Below, in pieces: positions 1 to 8,210 of a DNA stretch of 64,000 nucleotides; the stretch's first letter is position 1; every line of letters starts with the position of its first letter. The stretch covers positions 124,001 to 188,000 of the forward strand of contig NZ_PPHF01000019.1 of assembly GCF_002904335.1 (NCBI RefSeq), given 5' to 3'. The DNA comes from Amycolatopsis sp. CA-126428 (GTDB lineage: Bacteria; Actinomycetota; Actinomycetes; Mycobacteriales; Pseudonocardiaceae). Below the pieces are notes generated by a model, which was not told the origin of the DNA, made no database searches, and worked only from the letters and a program-made list of their open reading frames with translations. Both the position numbers and the translations under genes were made by a program.

Positions 1-1710
1 GGGGGCGTCGATGCCGGTGAAGCCGGTGATCTCCCCGGCGCGCGCCTTCGCGTACATGCCCTTCGGGTCGCGGGCTTCGCACACCTCCAGGGGCGTGTCG
101 ACGAAGACCTCCACGAACGGCAGCCCGTCGTGGACCGCCCGGGCCCGGGCCCGGTCCTGCGAGTACGGGCTGATCAGGGACGCGATCGCCACCACGCCCG
201 CGTCCGCGAACAGGCGGGCCACCTCCGCCACGCGCCGGACGTTCTCCGCCCGGTCCTCGGGGCTGAATCCCAACCCGGCATTGAGCCCGTGGCGCAGGTT
301 GTCGCCGTCGAGCAGGTAGGCCGGGCGGCCCGCCGCGACCAGGCGGCGTTCCAGCTCGACCGCCACCGACGACTTGCCCGACGCCGAAAGCCCGGTGAGC
401 CACACGGTCGCGCCGTGGGTCGGGCGGTCCTCGCGCCGCACCGCCGCGGTGTGCCAGACGACCGGGGACACCGGTGCGCCGGTGATCATGCCCGCCGCGA
501 CCGTGTCGCCGGTGTGCTCGTCGACCAGCAGGAAGCCGCCGGTGGCCCGGTTGCGGCGGTACGGGTCGAACAGCAGCGGCGAACGCGTGCGCAGCCGGAT
601 GCGGCCGATGTCGTTTAAGGACAGCGCTTCCGCCGTCTCGTCGCGGTGCAGCGTGGTGACGTCGAGGCGGTATTCCAGCCGCTCGACCGTGCCCCGCGTT
701 TCGGTGGTCGTGTGCCGCACCGCGTACGTCGCGCCCGGCGTCAGCGCGGCGCGCTCGGAGAACCAGCAGACCAGGGCGTCGACCTCGCGGGCCGACTCCG
801 CGCGGTTGCCCGGGCGGCACAGCATCGCCCCGCGGCCGAGGTCGAGGTCGTCGGCCAGCTCCACCGCCACCGCCTGGCCGGTGAACGCCTCTTCGAGAGG
901 CTGCCCGCCGGGGCCCCAGACCGCGCGCACCTTCGACGTGAACCCCGACGGCAGGGCCACGACCTCGTCACCCGGCTTGAACACCCCGCCCGCGATGGTG
1001 CCCGCGTAGCCGCGGAAGTCGGACCGGCGGATCACGTACTGCACCGGGAACCTCGCGTCGATGAGGTTGCGGTCGGAAGCGACGTGCACCTCTTCGAGCT
1101 GGTGCAGCAGCGAAGTGCCTTCGTACCAGGGCATGCTGGCGCTGCGGTGGACGACGTTGTCGCCGTGCAGCGCCGAGACCGGCACGAACGTCAGGTCGGC
1201 GACGTCGAGCTTCATCGCGAACCGGCGGAAGTCCTCGCGGATCTCGTCGAACCGCTCCGGCGACCACCCGACGAGGTCCATCTTGTTCACGCACACCACG
1301 AGGTGCCCGATCCCGAGCAGCGACGCCAGGAACGCGTGCCGCCGCGACTGCTCCAGCACGCCCTTGCGCGCGTCGACGAGGACCAGCGCCAGGTCGGCGG
1401 TGGACGCGCCGGTCACCATGTTCCGCGTGTACTGCAGGTGCCCCGGCGTGTCCGCGATGATGAACTTGCGCTTGGGTGTGGCGAAGTACCGGTGGGCGAC
1501 GTCGATGGTGATGCCCTGCTCGCGCTCGGCCCGCAGCCCGTCGGTGAGCAGGGCGAGGTCCGGGTAGTCCTCGCCGCGGTCCCGGCTGGCGCGTTCGACG
1601 GCGGCGAGCTGGTCGGTGAAGATCGCCTTCGAGTCGAACAGCAGCCGGCCGATCAGCGTGGACTTCCCGTCGTCCACGCTGCCCGCCGTGGCGATCCTCA
1701 GCAGCTGCAT
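1..1710 (-). CDS. cysNC: Bifunctional sulfate adenylyltransferase subunit 1 / adenylylsulfate kinase (CysNC), 3' end cut by window
   Basis: The large subunit of ATP sulfurylase (a GTPase) is fused to APS kinase, so with CysD it turns sulfate plus ATP into PAPS in the cytoplasm. The N-terminal GTPase shows the P-loop GSVDDGKST at residues 10-18, DTPGH and NKMD. The APS kinase P-loop GLSASGKSS is followed by [12 protein letters not shown]. 570 residues are visible and the reading frame is still open at base 1; family members run to about 610-630, so roughly the last 40-60 residues lie outside. The ATG overlaps the cysD stop by one base (TGATG), which indicates translational coupling. The fusion is like mycobacterial CysNC. 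Identification is firm. Confidence 0.95.
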   Translation of the reverse strand, partial: MQLLRIATAGSVDDGKSTLIGRLLFDSKAIFTDQLAAVERASRDRGEDYPDLALLTDGLRAEREQGITIDVAHRYFATPKRKFIIADTPGHLQYTRNMVTGASTADLALVLVDARKGVLEQSRRHAFLASLLGIGHLVVCVNKMDLVGWSPERFDEIREDFRRFAMKLDVADLTFVPVSALHGDNVVHRSASMPWYEGTSLLHQLEEVHVASDRNLIDARFPVQYVIRRSDFRGYAGTIAGGVFKPGDEVVALPSGFTSKVRAVWGPGGQPLEEAFTGQAVAVELADDLDLGRGAMLCRPGNRAESAREVDALVCWFSERAALTPGATYAVRHTTTETRGTVERLEYRLDVTTLHRDETAEALSLNDIGRIRLRTRSPLLFDPYRRNRATGGFLLVDEHTGDTVAAGMITGAPVSPVVWHTAAVRREDRPTHGATVWLTGLSASGKSSVAVELERRLVAAGRPAYLLDGDNLRHGLNAGLGFSPEDRAENVRRVAEVARLFADAGVVAIASLISPYSQDRARARAVHDGLPFVEVFVDTPLEVCEARDPKGMYAKARAGEITGFTGIDAP

Positions 1711-2624
1711 CAGAAGTAGCCCTCCCGCTTGCGGTCTTCCATGCCGGCCTCGGAAATCCGGTCGTCGGCGCGCGTGGCGCCGCGCTCGGTGACGCGGGTG
1801 GCGGCCACCTCGGCGACCACTTCGGACGGTGTCGCCGCCGAGGATTCCACGCAGCCGGTGCACGTGGCGTCGCCGACGGTCCGGAAGCGCACGGTCGCCT
1901 CGTAGGGCGTCTCACCGTCCAAAAGAGACAGAAATCGCGTGGCTGCCAGCAGCATGCCGTCGCGCTGGACCACGGACCGCTTGTGCGCGTAGTACAGCGG
2001 CGGCAGCGCGATCCGCTCGTCCCGGATGTACTGCCAGATGTCCAGCTCGGTCCAGTTCGACAGCGGGAAGACGCGGATGTGCTCGCCGCGGCGGTGCCGC
2101 CCGTTGTAGAGGTTCCACAGCTCCGGGCGCTGCGCCCGCGGGTCCCACTGGCCGTGCTCGTCGCGGAAGCTGAACACGCGCTCCTTGGCGCGGGCCTTCT
2201 CCTCGTCGCGGCGGGCCCCGCCGAACACGGCGTCGAAGCCGCCCTCGCGGATCGCCCGCAGCAGCGTCACCGTCTGCAGCCGGTTGCGGCTGGCCCGCGG
2301 CCCGGTCTCCTCGACGACGCGGCCGGCGTCGAGGTCTTCCTGCACGCTCGCCACCTCCAGGCGCAGGCCGAGAGCGGCGACGGTCTCGTCGCGGAACCGC
2401 AGCACCTCGTCGAAGTTGTGGCCGGTGTCGACGTGCAGCACGGGGAACGGCAGGGGCGCGGGCCAGAACGCCTTCGCGGCGGCGTGCAGCATCACCACCG
2501 AGTCCTTGCCGCCGGAGAACAACAGGACGGGGCGCTCGAAGGTCGCCGCGACTTCGCGGAAGACGTGCACGGCCTCCGCTTCGAGCGCGGCCAGGTGCGA
2601 GAGCTCGTACGAGGTCACGGACAC
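1710..2624 (-). CDS. cysD: Sulfate adenylyltransferase subunit 2 (CysD)
   Basis: Small, PP-loop ATP pyrophosphatase subunit of ATP sulfurylase, which makes APS from sulfate and ATP and works with CysNC. The P-loop [13 protein letters not shown] follows the family's usual opening ([20 protein letters not shown]), and the protein ends in the conserved EDRKREGYF. An upstream in-frame ATG (2642) exists. A promoter-like pair (TTGACC, 18 bp, TACTTT) would place transcription initiation at or next to the GTG at 2624, so I chose that GTG as a leaderless start; a second GTG two codons later (2618) is equally compatible with family alignments. About 304 residues, normal length. Confidence 0.93.
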   Translation of the reverse strand: MSVTSYELSHLAALEAEAVHVFREVAATFERPVLLFSGGKDSVVMLHAAAKAFWPAPLPFPVLHVDTGHNFDEVLRFRDETVAALGLRLEVASVQEDLDAGRVVEETGPRASRNRLQTVTLLRAIREGGFDAVFGGARRDEEKARAKERVFSFRDEHGQWDPRAQRPELWNLYNGRHRRGEHIRVFPLSNWTELDIWQYIRDERIALPPLYYAHKRSVVQRDGMLLAATRFLSLLDGETPYEATVRFRTVGDATCTGCVESSAATPSEVVAEVAATRVTERGATRADDRISEAGMEDRKREGYF

Positions 2625-2630
2625 CGGAAA

Positions 2631-2660
2631 AAAGTAGAACATGTTCTTGTCATCGGTCAA
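2631..2660 (-). promoter_or_regulatory. Probable cysD promoter (leaderless)
   Basis: On the minus strand TTGACC (2655-2660) and TACTTT (2631-2636) are separated by 18 bp. The -10 ends six bases before the GTG at 2624, so the mRNA would start on the initiation codon. This is inference from spacing; no ribosome binding site is visible before either GTG. Confidence 0.5.
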
Positions 2661-2681
2661 GCGGTGGGGGACCCTGGGGGC

Positions 2682-3161
2682 ATGGACCTGGTCGTACTCG
2701 AAGAGATCAAGCGGCTGAAGTACCGGTACCTGCGCGGGGTGGACCTGAAACTGTGGGACGAGGTGGCCGGCACGTTCACCGCCGACGCCACGGCGAACTA
2801 CGGGACGCACGCCGTGGGCGGGGACGGGAAGCAGTTCGAAGGCCGCGACGCCATCGTCGGATTCCTCACCCAGAGCCTCGGTAACGGCATCATCACCGTG
2901 CACCACGCGACTCAGCCCGAAATCGACGTCGACGGCGACACCGCGACCGGGCGGTGGTCGTTCACCGACCGGGTGATCGTGCCCGACCACAAGGTGATCA
3001 TCGAAGGTGCCGCGTTCTACGAAGACACCTACCGCCGCGAGAGCGACGGCGCCTGGCGGATGTCGCACATCGGGTACGTCCGTACCTACGAATCGATGAC
3101 GTCCTTCGACGCCATCCCGGGCTTCAAGCTGATCGCCAACCGCTGGGCCGTTCCGGCATGA
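2682..3161 (+). CDS. SnoaL-like / NTF2-fold protein
   Basis: A 159-residue protein with the SnoaL_4-type NTF2 pattern: an N-terminal helix (LEEIKRLKYRYLRGVD), then the polar sheet including HHATQPEIDVDGDTATGRW and a C-terminal strand (AWRMSHIGYVRTYES). Such proteins are small cyclases, dehydratases or ring hydroxylase partners in steroid, polyketide and aromatic metabolism; the substrate cannot be read here. It begins an operon diverging from cysD, and its stop overlaps the next ATG by ATGA. A GGGGG run just before the ATG is the only ribosome-binding-like sequence. Confidence 0.8.
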   Translation: MDLVVLEEIKRLKYRYLRGVDLKLWDEVAGTFTADATANYGTHAVGGDGKQFEGRDAIVGFLTQSLGNGIITVHHATQPEIDVDGDTATGRWSFTDRVIVPDHKVIIEGAAFYEDTYRRESDGAWRMSHIGYVRTYESMTSFDAIPGFKLIANRWAVPA

Positions 3162-4348
3162 TCGAGAACGAGTTCTCGTTGACCCGGTCGTTCGCCGACG
3201 CCATCGTCGAGGCCGAAAAGCTCATCGCCGGAGCCCCGCCGGCGCAGACCGAGCAGGGCCTGCTCGAGGGGTACGACTACCTCGCGGGCAGCGTCCGGGC
3301 GTCGCTGCAGATGGCCTGGGCCTACCAGCGCGACTTCCCGTACTTCACCGCGTCCACCGGGCCCTACACGAAGATGGGCCTGGACAACCCGGACACGCTG
3401 TACTTCAACGCGAACATCCGCGCCGATCGCGAGTACCTCGTCACCGGGGTCCGCGGCACCACCGCCGACCTGAGCTTCCAGGTCCTCAACGGCGACTACT
3501 CGCCGGTGGAGGTGCCCGACAGCCTCGCCGCGTTCGACGACCGGGCGATCGAGATCGGCCCGGACGGCCGGTTCGAGCTGCGGTTCGGCCCGGCTCGCGA
3601 GAACCCGGGGCCGAACTACTTCGTCCTCGGCGAGGGCTCGTCGATGCTCGTGGTCCGCGAGGTCCACAGCGACTGGGCCACCGAACGCCGCGGCGAGATC
3701 CGCATCCGGTGCGTCGACACCGCGGGTCAGGCGCCGCCGGTGCCGGACCGCTCCGCGCTGGCCAAGCGCTACGGCGTCACCGGCAAGATCCTGCTGAGCC
3801 GGCTCAAGACGTTCCTGGCCTTCCCGAAGTGGTTCTACGACAACCTGCCGGTGAACACGATGACCGAGCCGCGCTCGACCCCGGGCGGGCTCACCACCCA
3901 GTTCTCCTCCGCCGGGCACTACGAGCTCGGCGCCGAAGAGGCGATGATCGTCACCGTGCCGCGCTGCGCGGACGCGCCGTACCAGGGCATCCAGCTCGGC
4001 AGCCTCTGGTACGTCTCGCTCGACTACGTCAACCACCAGACGAGCCTCACCGCCGACCAGGCCCGCGTCGACCCGGACGGCAAGATCCGGTTCGTGCTCG
4101 CCGAGCGCGACCCCGGCCTGGCGAACTGGCTGGAGCTGACCGGGCACGAGCGGGGGTACGTGCAGATCCGCTGGCAGCGGCTCGCCCGCGACCTCGGCCC
4201 GGACGACGGCCCGGTCGTCGAGGTGGTCAAGACCGACGAACTGCCCGACCGGCTGCCCTACCACGCCGAAGCGCGCGTGACGCCGGAGCAGTGGACGGCG
4301 AGGATCGCGGCTCGGCAGGACGCCGTCGCCGCCCGGATGCTGGGGTGA
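3158..4348 (+). CDS. DUF1214-family protein
   Basis: A 396-residue protein with the features of DUF1214/DUF1254-like proteins of actinomycetes: the conserved YTKMGLDNPDTLYFNANIR segment near residues 63-90 and the C-terminal half with GGLTTQFSSAGHYELGAEEAMIVT and GSLWYVSLDYVNHQTSLT. No catalytic function is established for these proteins and no signal peptide is evident. It is translationally coupled on both sides (ATGA upstream, GTGA downstream), so it very probably acts in the same pathway as the SnoaL, SDR and sulfotransferase genes. Confidence 0.8.
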   Translation: MIENEFSLTRSFADAIVEAEKLIAGAPPAQTEQGLLEGYDYLAGSVRASLQMAWAYQRDFPYFTASTGPYTKMGLDNPDTLYFNANIRADREYLVTGVRGTTADLSFQVLNGDYSPVEVPDSLAAFDDRAIEIGPDGRFELRFGPARENPGPNYFVLGEGSSMLVVREVHSDWATERRGEIRIRCVDTAGQAPPVPDRSALAKRYGVTGKILLSRLKTFLAFPKWFYDNLPVNTMTEPRSTPGGLTTQFSSAGHYELGAEEAMIVTVPRCADAPYQGIQLGSLWYVSLDYVNHQTSLTADQARVDPDGKIRFVLAERDPGLANWLELTGHERGYVQIRWQRLARDLGPDDGPVVEVVKTDELPDRLPYHAEARVTPEQWTARIAARQDAVAARMLG

Positions 4349-5133
4349 GCGTGGAGAACGTGCTGCAGGGCAAGGTGGTCGTCGTCTCGGGGATCGGGCC
4401 CGGGCTCGGCCGGTCGATCGCCGTGCGCAGCGCGCAGGCGGGCGCGGACGTCGTGCTCGCCGCGCGCACCGAGTCGCGGCTCGCCGAGGTCGCGAAGGAG
4501 GTGACCGACCTCGGCCGCCGGGCGGTCGCGGTCCGCACCGACATCGACGACGCGGACTCCGCCGCGAACCTGGTGAGCGAGGCCGTCGAGGCGTTCGGCC
4601 GGGTGGACACGGTGGTGCACAACGCCTTCGCCGTCCCGCCGCTGACCGACCTGGCCGAGGTGGAGTTCGACGCCGTCCGCGCGGGCTTCGAGACCGCGGC
4701 CATCTCCGTGCTCCGGCTGACCCGGCTGTTCCTGCCCGCGCTCAAGGAGAGCAAGGGCTCGCTGGTGATGATCAACTCCGCCGTGCTGCGGCACTCGCGG
4801 CGCACGTTCGGTGCCTACAAGATGGCGAAGTCGGCGCTGCTTTCGCTGTCCCAGAGCCTCGCCAGCGAGCTGGGGCCGGACGGCGTGCGCGTCAACACCG
4901 TGGCGCCCGGGTACATCTGGGGCCCGAACCTCCAGTGGTACTTCGGCTACCTCGCCAAGGAACGCGGCATCACGCCGGAAGAAGTCTACGCCGAGACGGC
5001 GTCCACAACAGACCTGCGCAAGCTGCCGGAGCCCGACGAAATCGCCGACGCGGTGGTGTTCCTCGCCTCGCCGATGGCGCGCGCGATCACCGGGCAGTGC
5101 CTCGACGTCAACGGCGGCGAGTACCACCACTAG
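4345..5133 (+). CDS. Short-chain dehydrogenase/reductase
   Basis: Cytoplasmic classical SDR of 262 residues. The Rossmann glycine motif reads GIGPGLGRSIA rather than the usual TGxxxGxG, D-I-D follows the cofactor strand, and the catalytic YKMAKSA (YxxxK) is present with INSAVL as the serine strand. NNAG is replaced by HNAF, a variation common in actinobacterial SDRs. The GTG overlaps the preceding stop by four bases. The substrate is unknown; position next to a sulfotransferase suggests oxidation or reduction of a hydroxyl or keto group on the compound later sulfated (inference). Confidence 0.88.
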   Translation: MSVENVLQGKVVVVSGIGPGLGRSIAVRSAQAGADVVLAARTESRLAEVAKEVTDLGRRAVAVRTDIDDADSAANLVSEAVEAFGRVDTVVHNAFAVPPLTDLAEVEFDAVRAGFETAAISVLRLTRLFLPALKESKGSLVMINSAVLRHSRRTFGAYKMAKSALLSLSQSLASELGPDGVRVNTVAPGYIWGPNLQWYFGYLAKERGITPEEVYAETASTTDLRKLPEPDEIADAVVFLASPMARAITGQCLDVNGGEYHH

Positions 5134-5141
5134 GAGGATCG

Positions 5142-6302
5142 ATGCTTCCCGGCCGCGAAGACGTGGGCACCGCCGAGGACCTGCACGCCTCGGCGTCGAA
5201 GCTCACCGGGCTCGACGACTTCGGCGCCGACGAGTACCTCGAAGGCCTCCGCGTGCTGCTGGAGTCGTACGAGGCGGACGAAGAACTGACGCCGTACGGC
5301 AACAAGGTGCACCGGGCGTTCCTGCGCGGCGCGCTCGTGGCGCGGCTGCTCAGCGAGGCGTCGTGGAAGCAGAACCCGGGGTACGCGGACGTCCGCCTGG
5401 AACGCCCGATCTTCGTCACCGGGCTGCCGCGCACCGGCACGACCGCGCTGCACCGGCTGCTCGCCGAGGACCCCGCGCACCAGGGGCTCGAAGTGTGGCT
5501 CGCCGAGGTCCCGCAACCGAGGCCGCCCCGCGAAACGTGGGCGGGCAACCCGATCTTCCGGGGGATCCAGGCCGGCTACGAACGCCACCACGTCGAGCAC
5601 CCGGAGTTCATGGGTGTGCACCACATGTCCGCCGACCAGGTGGAGGAGTGCTGGCAGCTGCTGCGCCAGTCGATGCGGTCGGTGTCCTTCGAATGCCTCG
5701 CGCACCTGCCGCGGTACTCGCGCTGGCTGGCCAAGCAGGACTGGACCGACGCCTACGCCCGGCACAAGCGCAACCTGCAGCTGATCGGGCTGCCGGACGC
5801 GGGCAAGCGCTGGGTGCTCAAGAACCCCAGCCACCTCTTCGCGCTGGACGCGCTGATGGCGAACTACCCGGACGCGCTGGTGATCCAGACGCACCGGGCG
5901 CCGAGCACGATCATGGCGTCGATGTGCAGCCTGGCCGAGAAGGCCGCGGACGGCTGGTCCGCGAAGTTCCGCGGCGAAGTGATCGGGCGCGGGCAGCTCG
6001 ACCTGTGGGCACGCGGCGCCGACGAGTTCGGCTGGGCCCGCGCGCGCCACAACCCGGCGCAGTTCTTTGACGTCCGCTACGAGGACTTCGTCGCGGACCC
6101 GATCGGCACGGTGTCCACTGTGTACGACCACTTCGGACTGGAGTTCACCCCGGAGGCGCGGGCGGCGATGACGGCGGTGCACGGGGCGAGCCGGACCGGG
6201 GAGCGGAAACCGGTGCACCGGTACCGCCTCGCGGACTTCGGCTTGACGGCCGAGGAGGTCGACGAGCGCTTCGCGAGCTACCTGTCAGCCCACGGCTCGT
6301 GA
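5142..6302 (+). CDS. PAPS-dependent sulfotransferase (Sulfotransfer_3 type)
   Basis: A 386-residue cytoplasmic sulfotransferase. The 5'-phosphosulfate loop is FVTGLPRTGTTALHRLL (about residue 88), and the 3'-phosphate loop is VIQTHRAPSTIMASM with the conserved Arg and Ser. It would transfer sulfate from PAPS to a hydroxyl acceptor. An AGGAGG lies eight bases before the ATG. It ends the operon, and the PAPS-making cysD-cysNC operon is transcribed away from the same intergenic region, so donor supply and use are genetically adjacent. Its stop codon TGA is the left end of a palindromic element. The acceptor cannot be inferred. Confidence 0.9.
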   Translation: MLPGREDVGTAEDLHASASKLTGLDDFGADEYLEGLRVLLESYEADEELTPYGNKVHRAFLRGALVARLLSEASWKQNPGYADVRLERPIFVTGLPRTGTTALHRLLAEDPAHQGLEVWLAEVPQPRPPRETWAGNPIFRGIQAGYERHHVEHPEFMGVHHMSADQVEECWQLLRQSMRSVSFECLAHLPRYSRWLAKQDWTDAYARHKRNLQLIGLPDAGKRWVLKNPSHLFALDALMANYPDALVIQTHRAPSTIMASMCSLAEKAADGWSAKFRGEVIGRGQLDLWARGADEFGWARARHNPAQFFDVRYEDFVADPIGTVSTVYDHFGLEFTPEARAAMTAVHGASRTGERKPVHRYRLADFGLTAEEVDERFASYLSAHGS

Positions 6303-6339
6303 GTGGTAAGGCGGGTTAGAACCCGCCTTACCACTCACG
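6298..6339. repeat. Palindromic element, copy 1, between convergent genes
   Basis: Perfect 20-bp arms (CGTGAGTGGTAAGGCGGGTT and its complement) flank a 2-base centre. The left TGA (6300-6302) is the stop of the sulfotransferase gene, and the right TCA (6335-6337) is the stop of the glycosyltransferase on the other strand. The stem probably terminates transcription from both sides. The element with eleven further bases on the right (to 6350) recurs at 37691-37743. Confidence 0.9.
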
Positions 6340-7546
6340 ACAAGCCGCGGCAGGGGGCGGTGATGAGGTTCAGGACTTCGTCCATCGCCGGCCCGGCGGC
6401 CATCTCTTCCGCCAGCTCCCGCGCTCGGGTGCGGTAGCGCGGGTCGTCGAGGACGGTGCGGACGGCCCGCCGCAGCGTCCGCGGCGAGGCCGAGGCACGG
6501 GCTCGGCCGATCCCGGCCCCGGACCAGGTGACCCGGGCGGCGACCTCGCGCTTGTCTTCGCTCGCCCCGACCACGACCAGCGGCACGCCGTAGCGGAGGG
6601 CGTGGTTGACGCCGCCGTACCCGCCGTTGCTGACCACGGCGGCGCAGCGGGGGAGCAGCTCGTCGTAAGGCAGGAACCCGGCCACCCGGACGTTCTCCGG
6701 CAGCGGGCCGGGCCGCAGGGGCGCGCCGCACGTCGTCGCCACGACCAGGACGTCCTCACCGGCCAGCGCCTCGATGGTGGGCTCGACGAGCCGGCTCAGG
6801 TCGTCGTTCGCGACCGTCCCCTGGGTCACGTGCACCACCGGCCGGCCGCCGGCCAGGTCGGCCCACCACGGCGGCAGCGGGTGCTCGCTCGCCGCGCTGA
6901 CCGTCGTCGGCCCGATGAAGTGCAGCGGCACCCCGGGGCGCGGGTACTCGAAGCCCGGGCAGGTCATCTGGAGCACGCCGTCGCTGTGCAGGGGCCAGTC
7001 AGTGAAGAGCATGCCCGGGTCGCCGCCGAGCAGGTCTTCCGCCAGTTTCTGCGCGGGCCCGGTCACCCACGGCGCCAGCGTCCGGAGGATCGCGCCGCTG
7101 ACCGCGTGTCCGGGCGGGCCGGTCGGCACCGGCGGCATGAACGGCAGGAACCCCAGTGTCAGCAGGCGTGGCCGCCGCTCGCGCCGGACCAGGGCCAGCC
7201 CGGCCATCATCAGCGGGTCGCACAGCACGACGTCGGCCGGCTGCCGGTCGATCACGCTCAGCTGGTGGGGCATCGCGCGGACGAAGTGGGCCAGCTCGAA
7301 GCGGGCGAGTTTCAGGCCTCGCAGCCCAGCGCGGCCGGGGATCGTGCCGTCCAGGTCGGTCTCGTCGAAGTCGGCCTCGGGTGGCAGGAGTTCGACGGTG
7401 GTGCCCAGCTTCTCGAACGTCTCCCGGTAAAGCGCACCGGTGACGACGGCGACCTCGTGGCCGGCGGCGACCAGCGCCTCGACGATCGGTTTGGTCGGCC
7501 CGACGTGCCCGCGGGCGGGCTGCACGCAGACGAGTACCCGGGTCAT
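6335..7546 (-). CDS. Glycosyltransferase, MGT/UGT (GT1) family
   Basis: A 403-residue GT-B enzyme that would move a sugar from a nucleotide donor to a small lipophilic acceptor. The N-terminal acceptor domain begins MTRVLVCVQPARGHVGP. The C-terminal donor site is recognisable in VVHVTQGTVAN and in GFLPYDELLPRCAAVVSNGGYGGVNHALRYGVP, the family's PSPG-like signature. The ATG follows GGGGGAG. It is divergent from the TetR gene and shares a 38-bp intergenic region with a palindrome, so repression by that TetR protein is likely; drug or xenobiotic inactivation by glycosylation is a reasonable guess. The last codons lie in the palindromic element. Confidence 0.9.
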   Translation of the reverse strand: MTRVLVCVQPARGHVGPTKPIVEALVAAGHEVAVVTGALYRETFEKLGTTVELLPPEADFDETDLDGTIPGRAGLRGLKLARFELAHFVRAMPHQLSVIDRQPADVVLCDPLMMAGLALVRRERRPRLLTLGFLPFMPPVPTGPPGHAVSGAILRTLAPWVTGPAQKLAEDLLGGDPGMLFTDWPLHSDGVLQMTCPGFEYPRPGVPLHFIGPTTVSAASEHPLPPWWADLAGGRPVVHVTQGTVANDDLSRLVEPTIEALAGEDVLVVATTCGAPLRPGPLPENVRVAGFLPYDELLPRCAAVVSNGGYGGVNHALRYGVPLVVVGASEDKREVAARVTWSGAGIGRARASASPRTLRRAVRTVLDDPRYRTRARELAEEMAAGPAMDEVLNLITAPCRGLS

Positions 7547-7560
7547 GGCTCCCCCTTTGA

Positions 7561-7580
7561 TCGATACGCTGTACTATCGA
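7561..7580. promoter_or_regulatory. Putative TetR operator
   Basis: Inverted repeat TCGATA (7561-7566), 8 bp, TATCGA (7575-7580), lying between the divergent glycosyltransferase and TetR genes. A TACTAT -10-like sequence (7572-7577) inside it would start transcription almost on the ATG at 7585, so the TetR mRNA may be leaderless and the operator would block it directly. Confidence 0.55.
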
Positions 7581-7584
7581 ATTA

Positions 7585-8205
7585 ATGACGATACCCGAAG
7601 GTTCGCGGCGCCGGTACGAATCACCGGTGCGCGAAGCCCGAGCCCGGCGCACCCGGGCCCATGTGGTGGCGACGGCGGGGAAGTTGTTCGCTTCGCGTGG
7701 CTACGCGGGCACGAGCATGCGGCAGATCGCCGCGGAGGCCGGGGTGAGCCTGGAGACGGTGACGCAGACGGGCCGCAAGCCGGAGCTCCTGATCGCCGCG
7801 TTCCGCGACGGCTTCGCGGGCGACCCGGACGCGGTGAACCTGGATGCCCTGGCGGGCCCGGCCGGACCGGCCGACCTGCCGTCGGTGGTGGCACGGGTGG
7901 CGGCGGGGGTGCGCAGGTCGTTGCCGATCTGGCGCGCGTTCACCACAGCGGCGGCGGCCGACCCGGCGGTGGCGGCGGTCCGCGCGGAGCAGGCGGTGGT
8001 GCGCCGGGCGGAGATCGCCGAGCGCCTGGTGGCGGCGGGGCTGGCCGGTGGCGGGGCGATCGGCCGCCTGGCCGACGCGATCGGGTTGATCATGTCCCAC
8101 GAGGCGTACGACCACTTGACCGAGGTGTGCGGCTGGGCGCACGAGGAGTACGTGGCCTGGGCGGTGCTGGCGGTCCCGGCGCAGCTGTCGCTCGACTGGG
8201 AGTGA
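7585..8205 (+). CDS. TetR family transcriptional regulator
   Basis: A 206-residue DNA-binding regulator. The N-terminal HTH covers about residues 25-65 (AHVVATAGKLFASRGYAGTSMRQIAAEAGVS), in which the usual Tyr/Phe after the recognition helix (SxxTVYxxF) is altered to SLETVTQTGRKPELL. The C-terminal ligand domain is not recognisable to subtype. It probably controls itself and the divergent glycosyltransferase. Confidence 0.9.
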   Translation: MTIPEGSRRRYESPVREARARRTRAHVVATAGKLFASRGYAGTSMRQIAAEAGVSLETVTQTGRKPELLIAAFRDGFAGDPDAVNLDALAGPAGPADLPSVVARVAAGVRRSLPIWRAFTTAAAADPAVAAVRAEQAVVRRAEIAERLVAAGLAGGGAIGRLADAIGLIMSHEAYDHLTEVCGWAHEEYVAWAVLAVPAQLSLDWE

Positions 8206-8210
8206 GCGCG

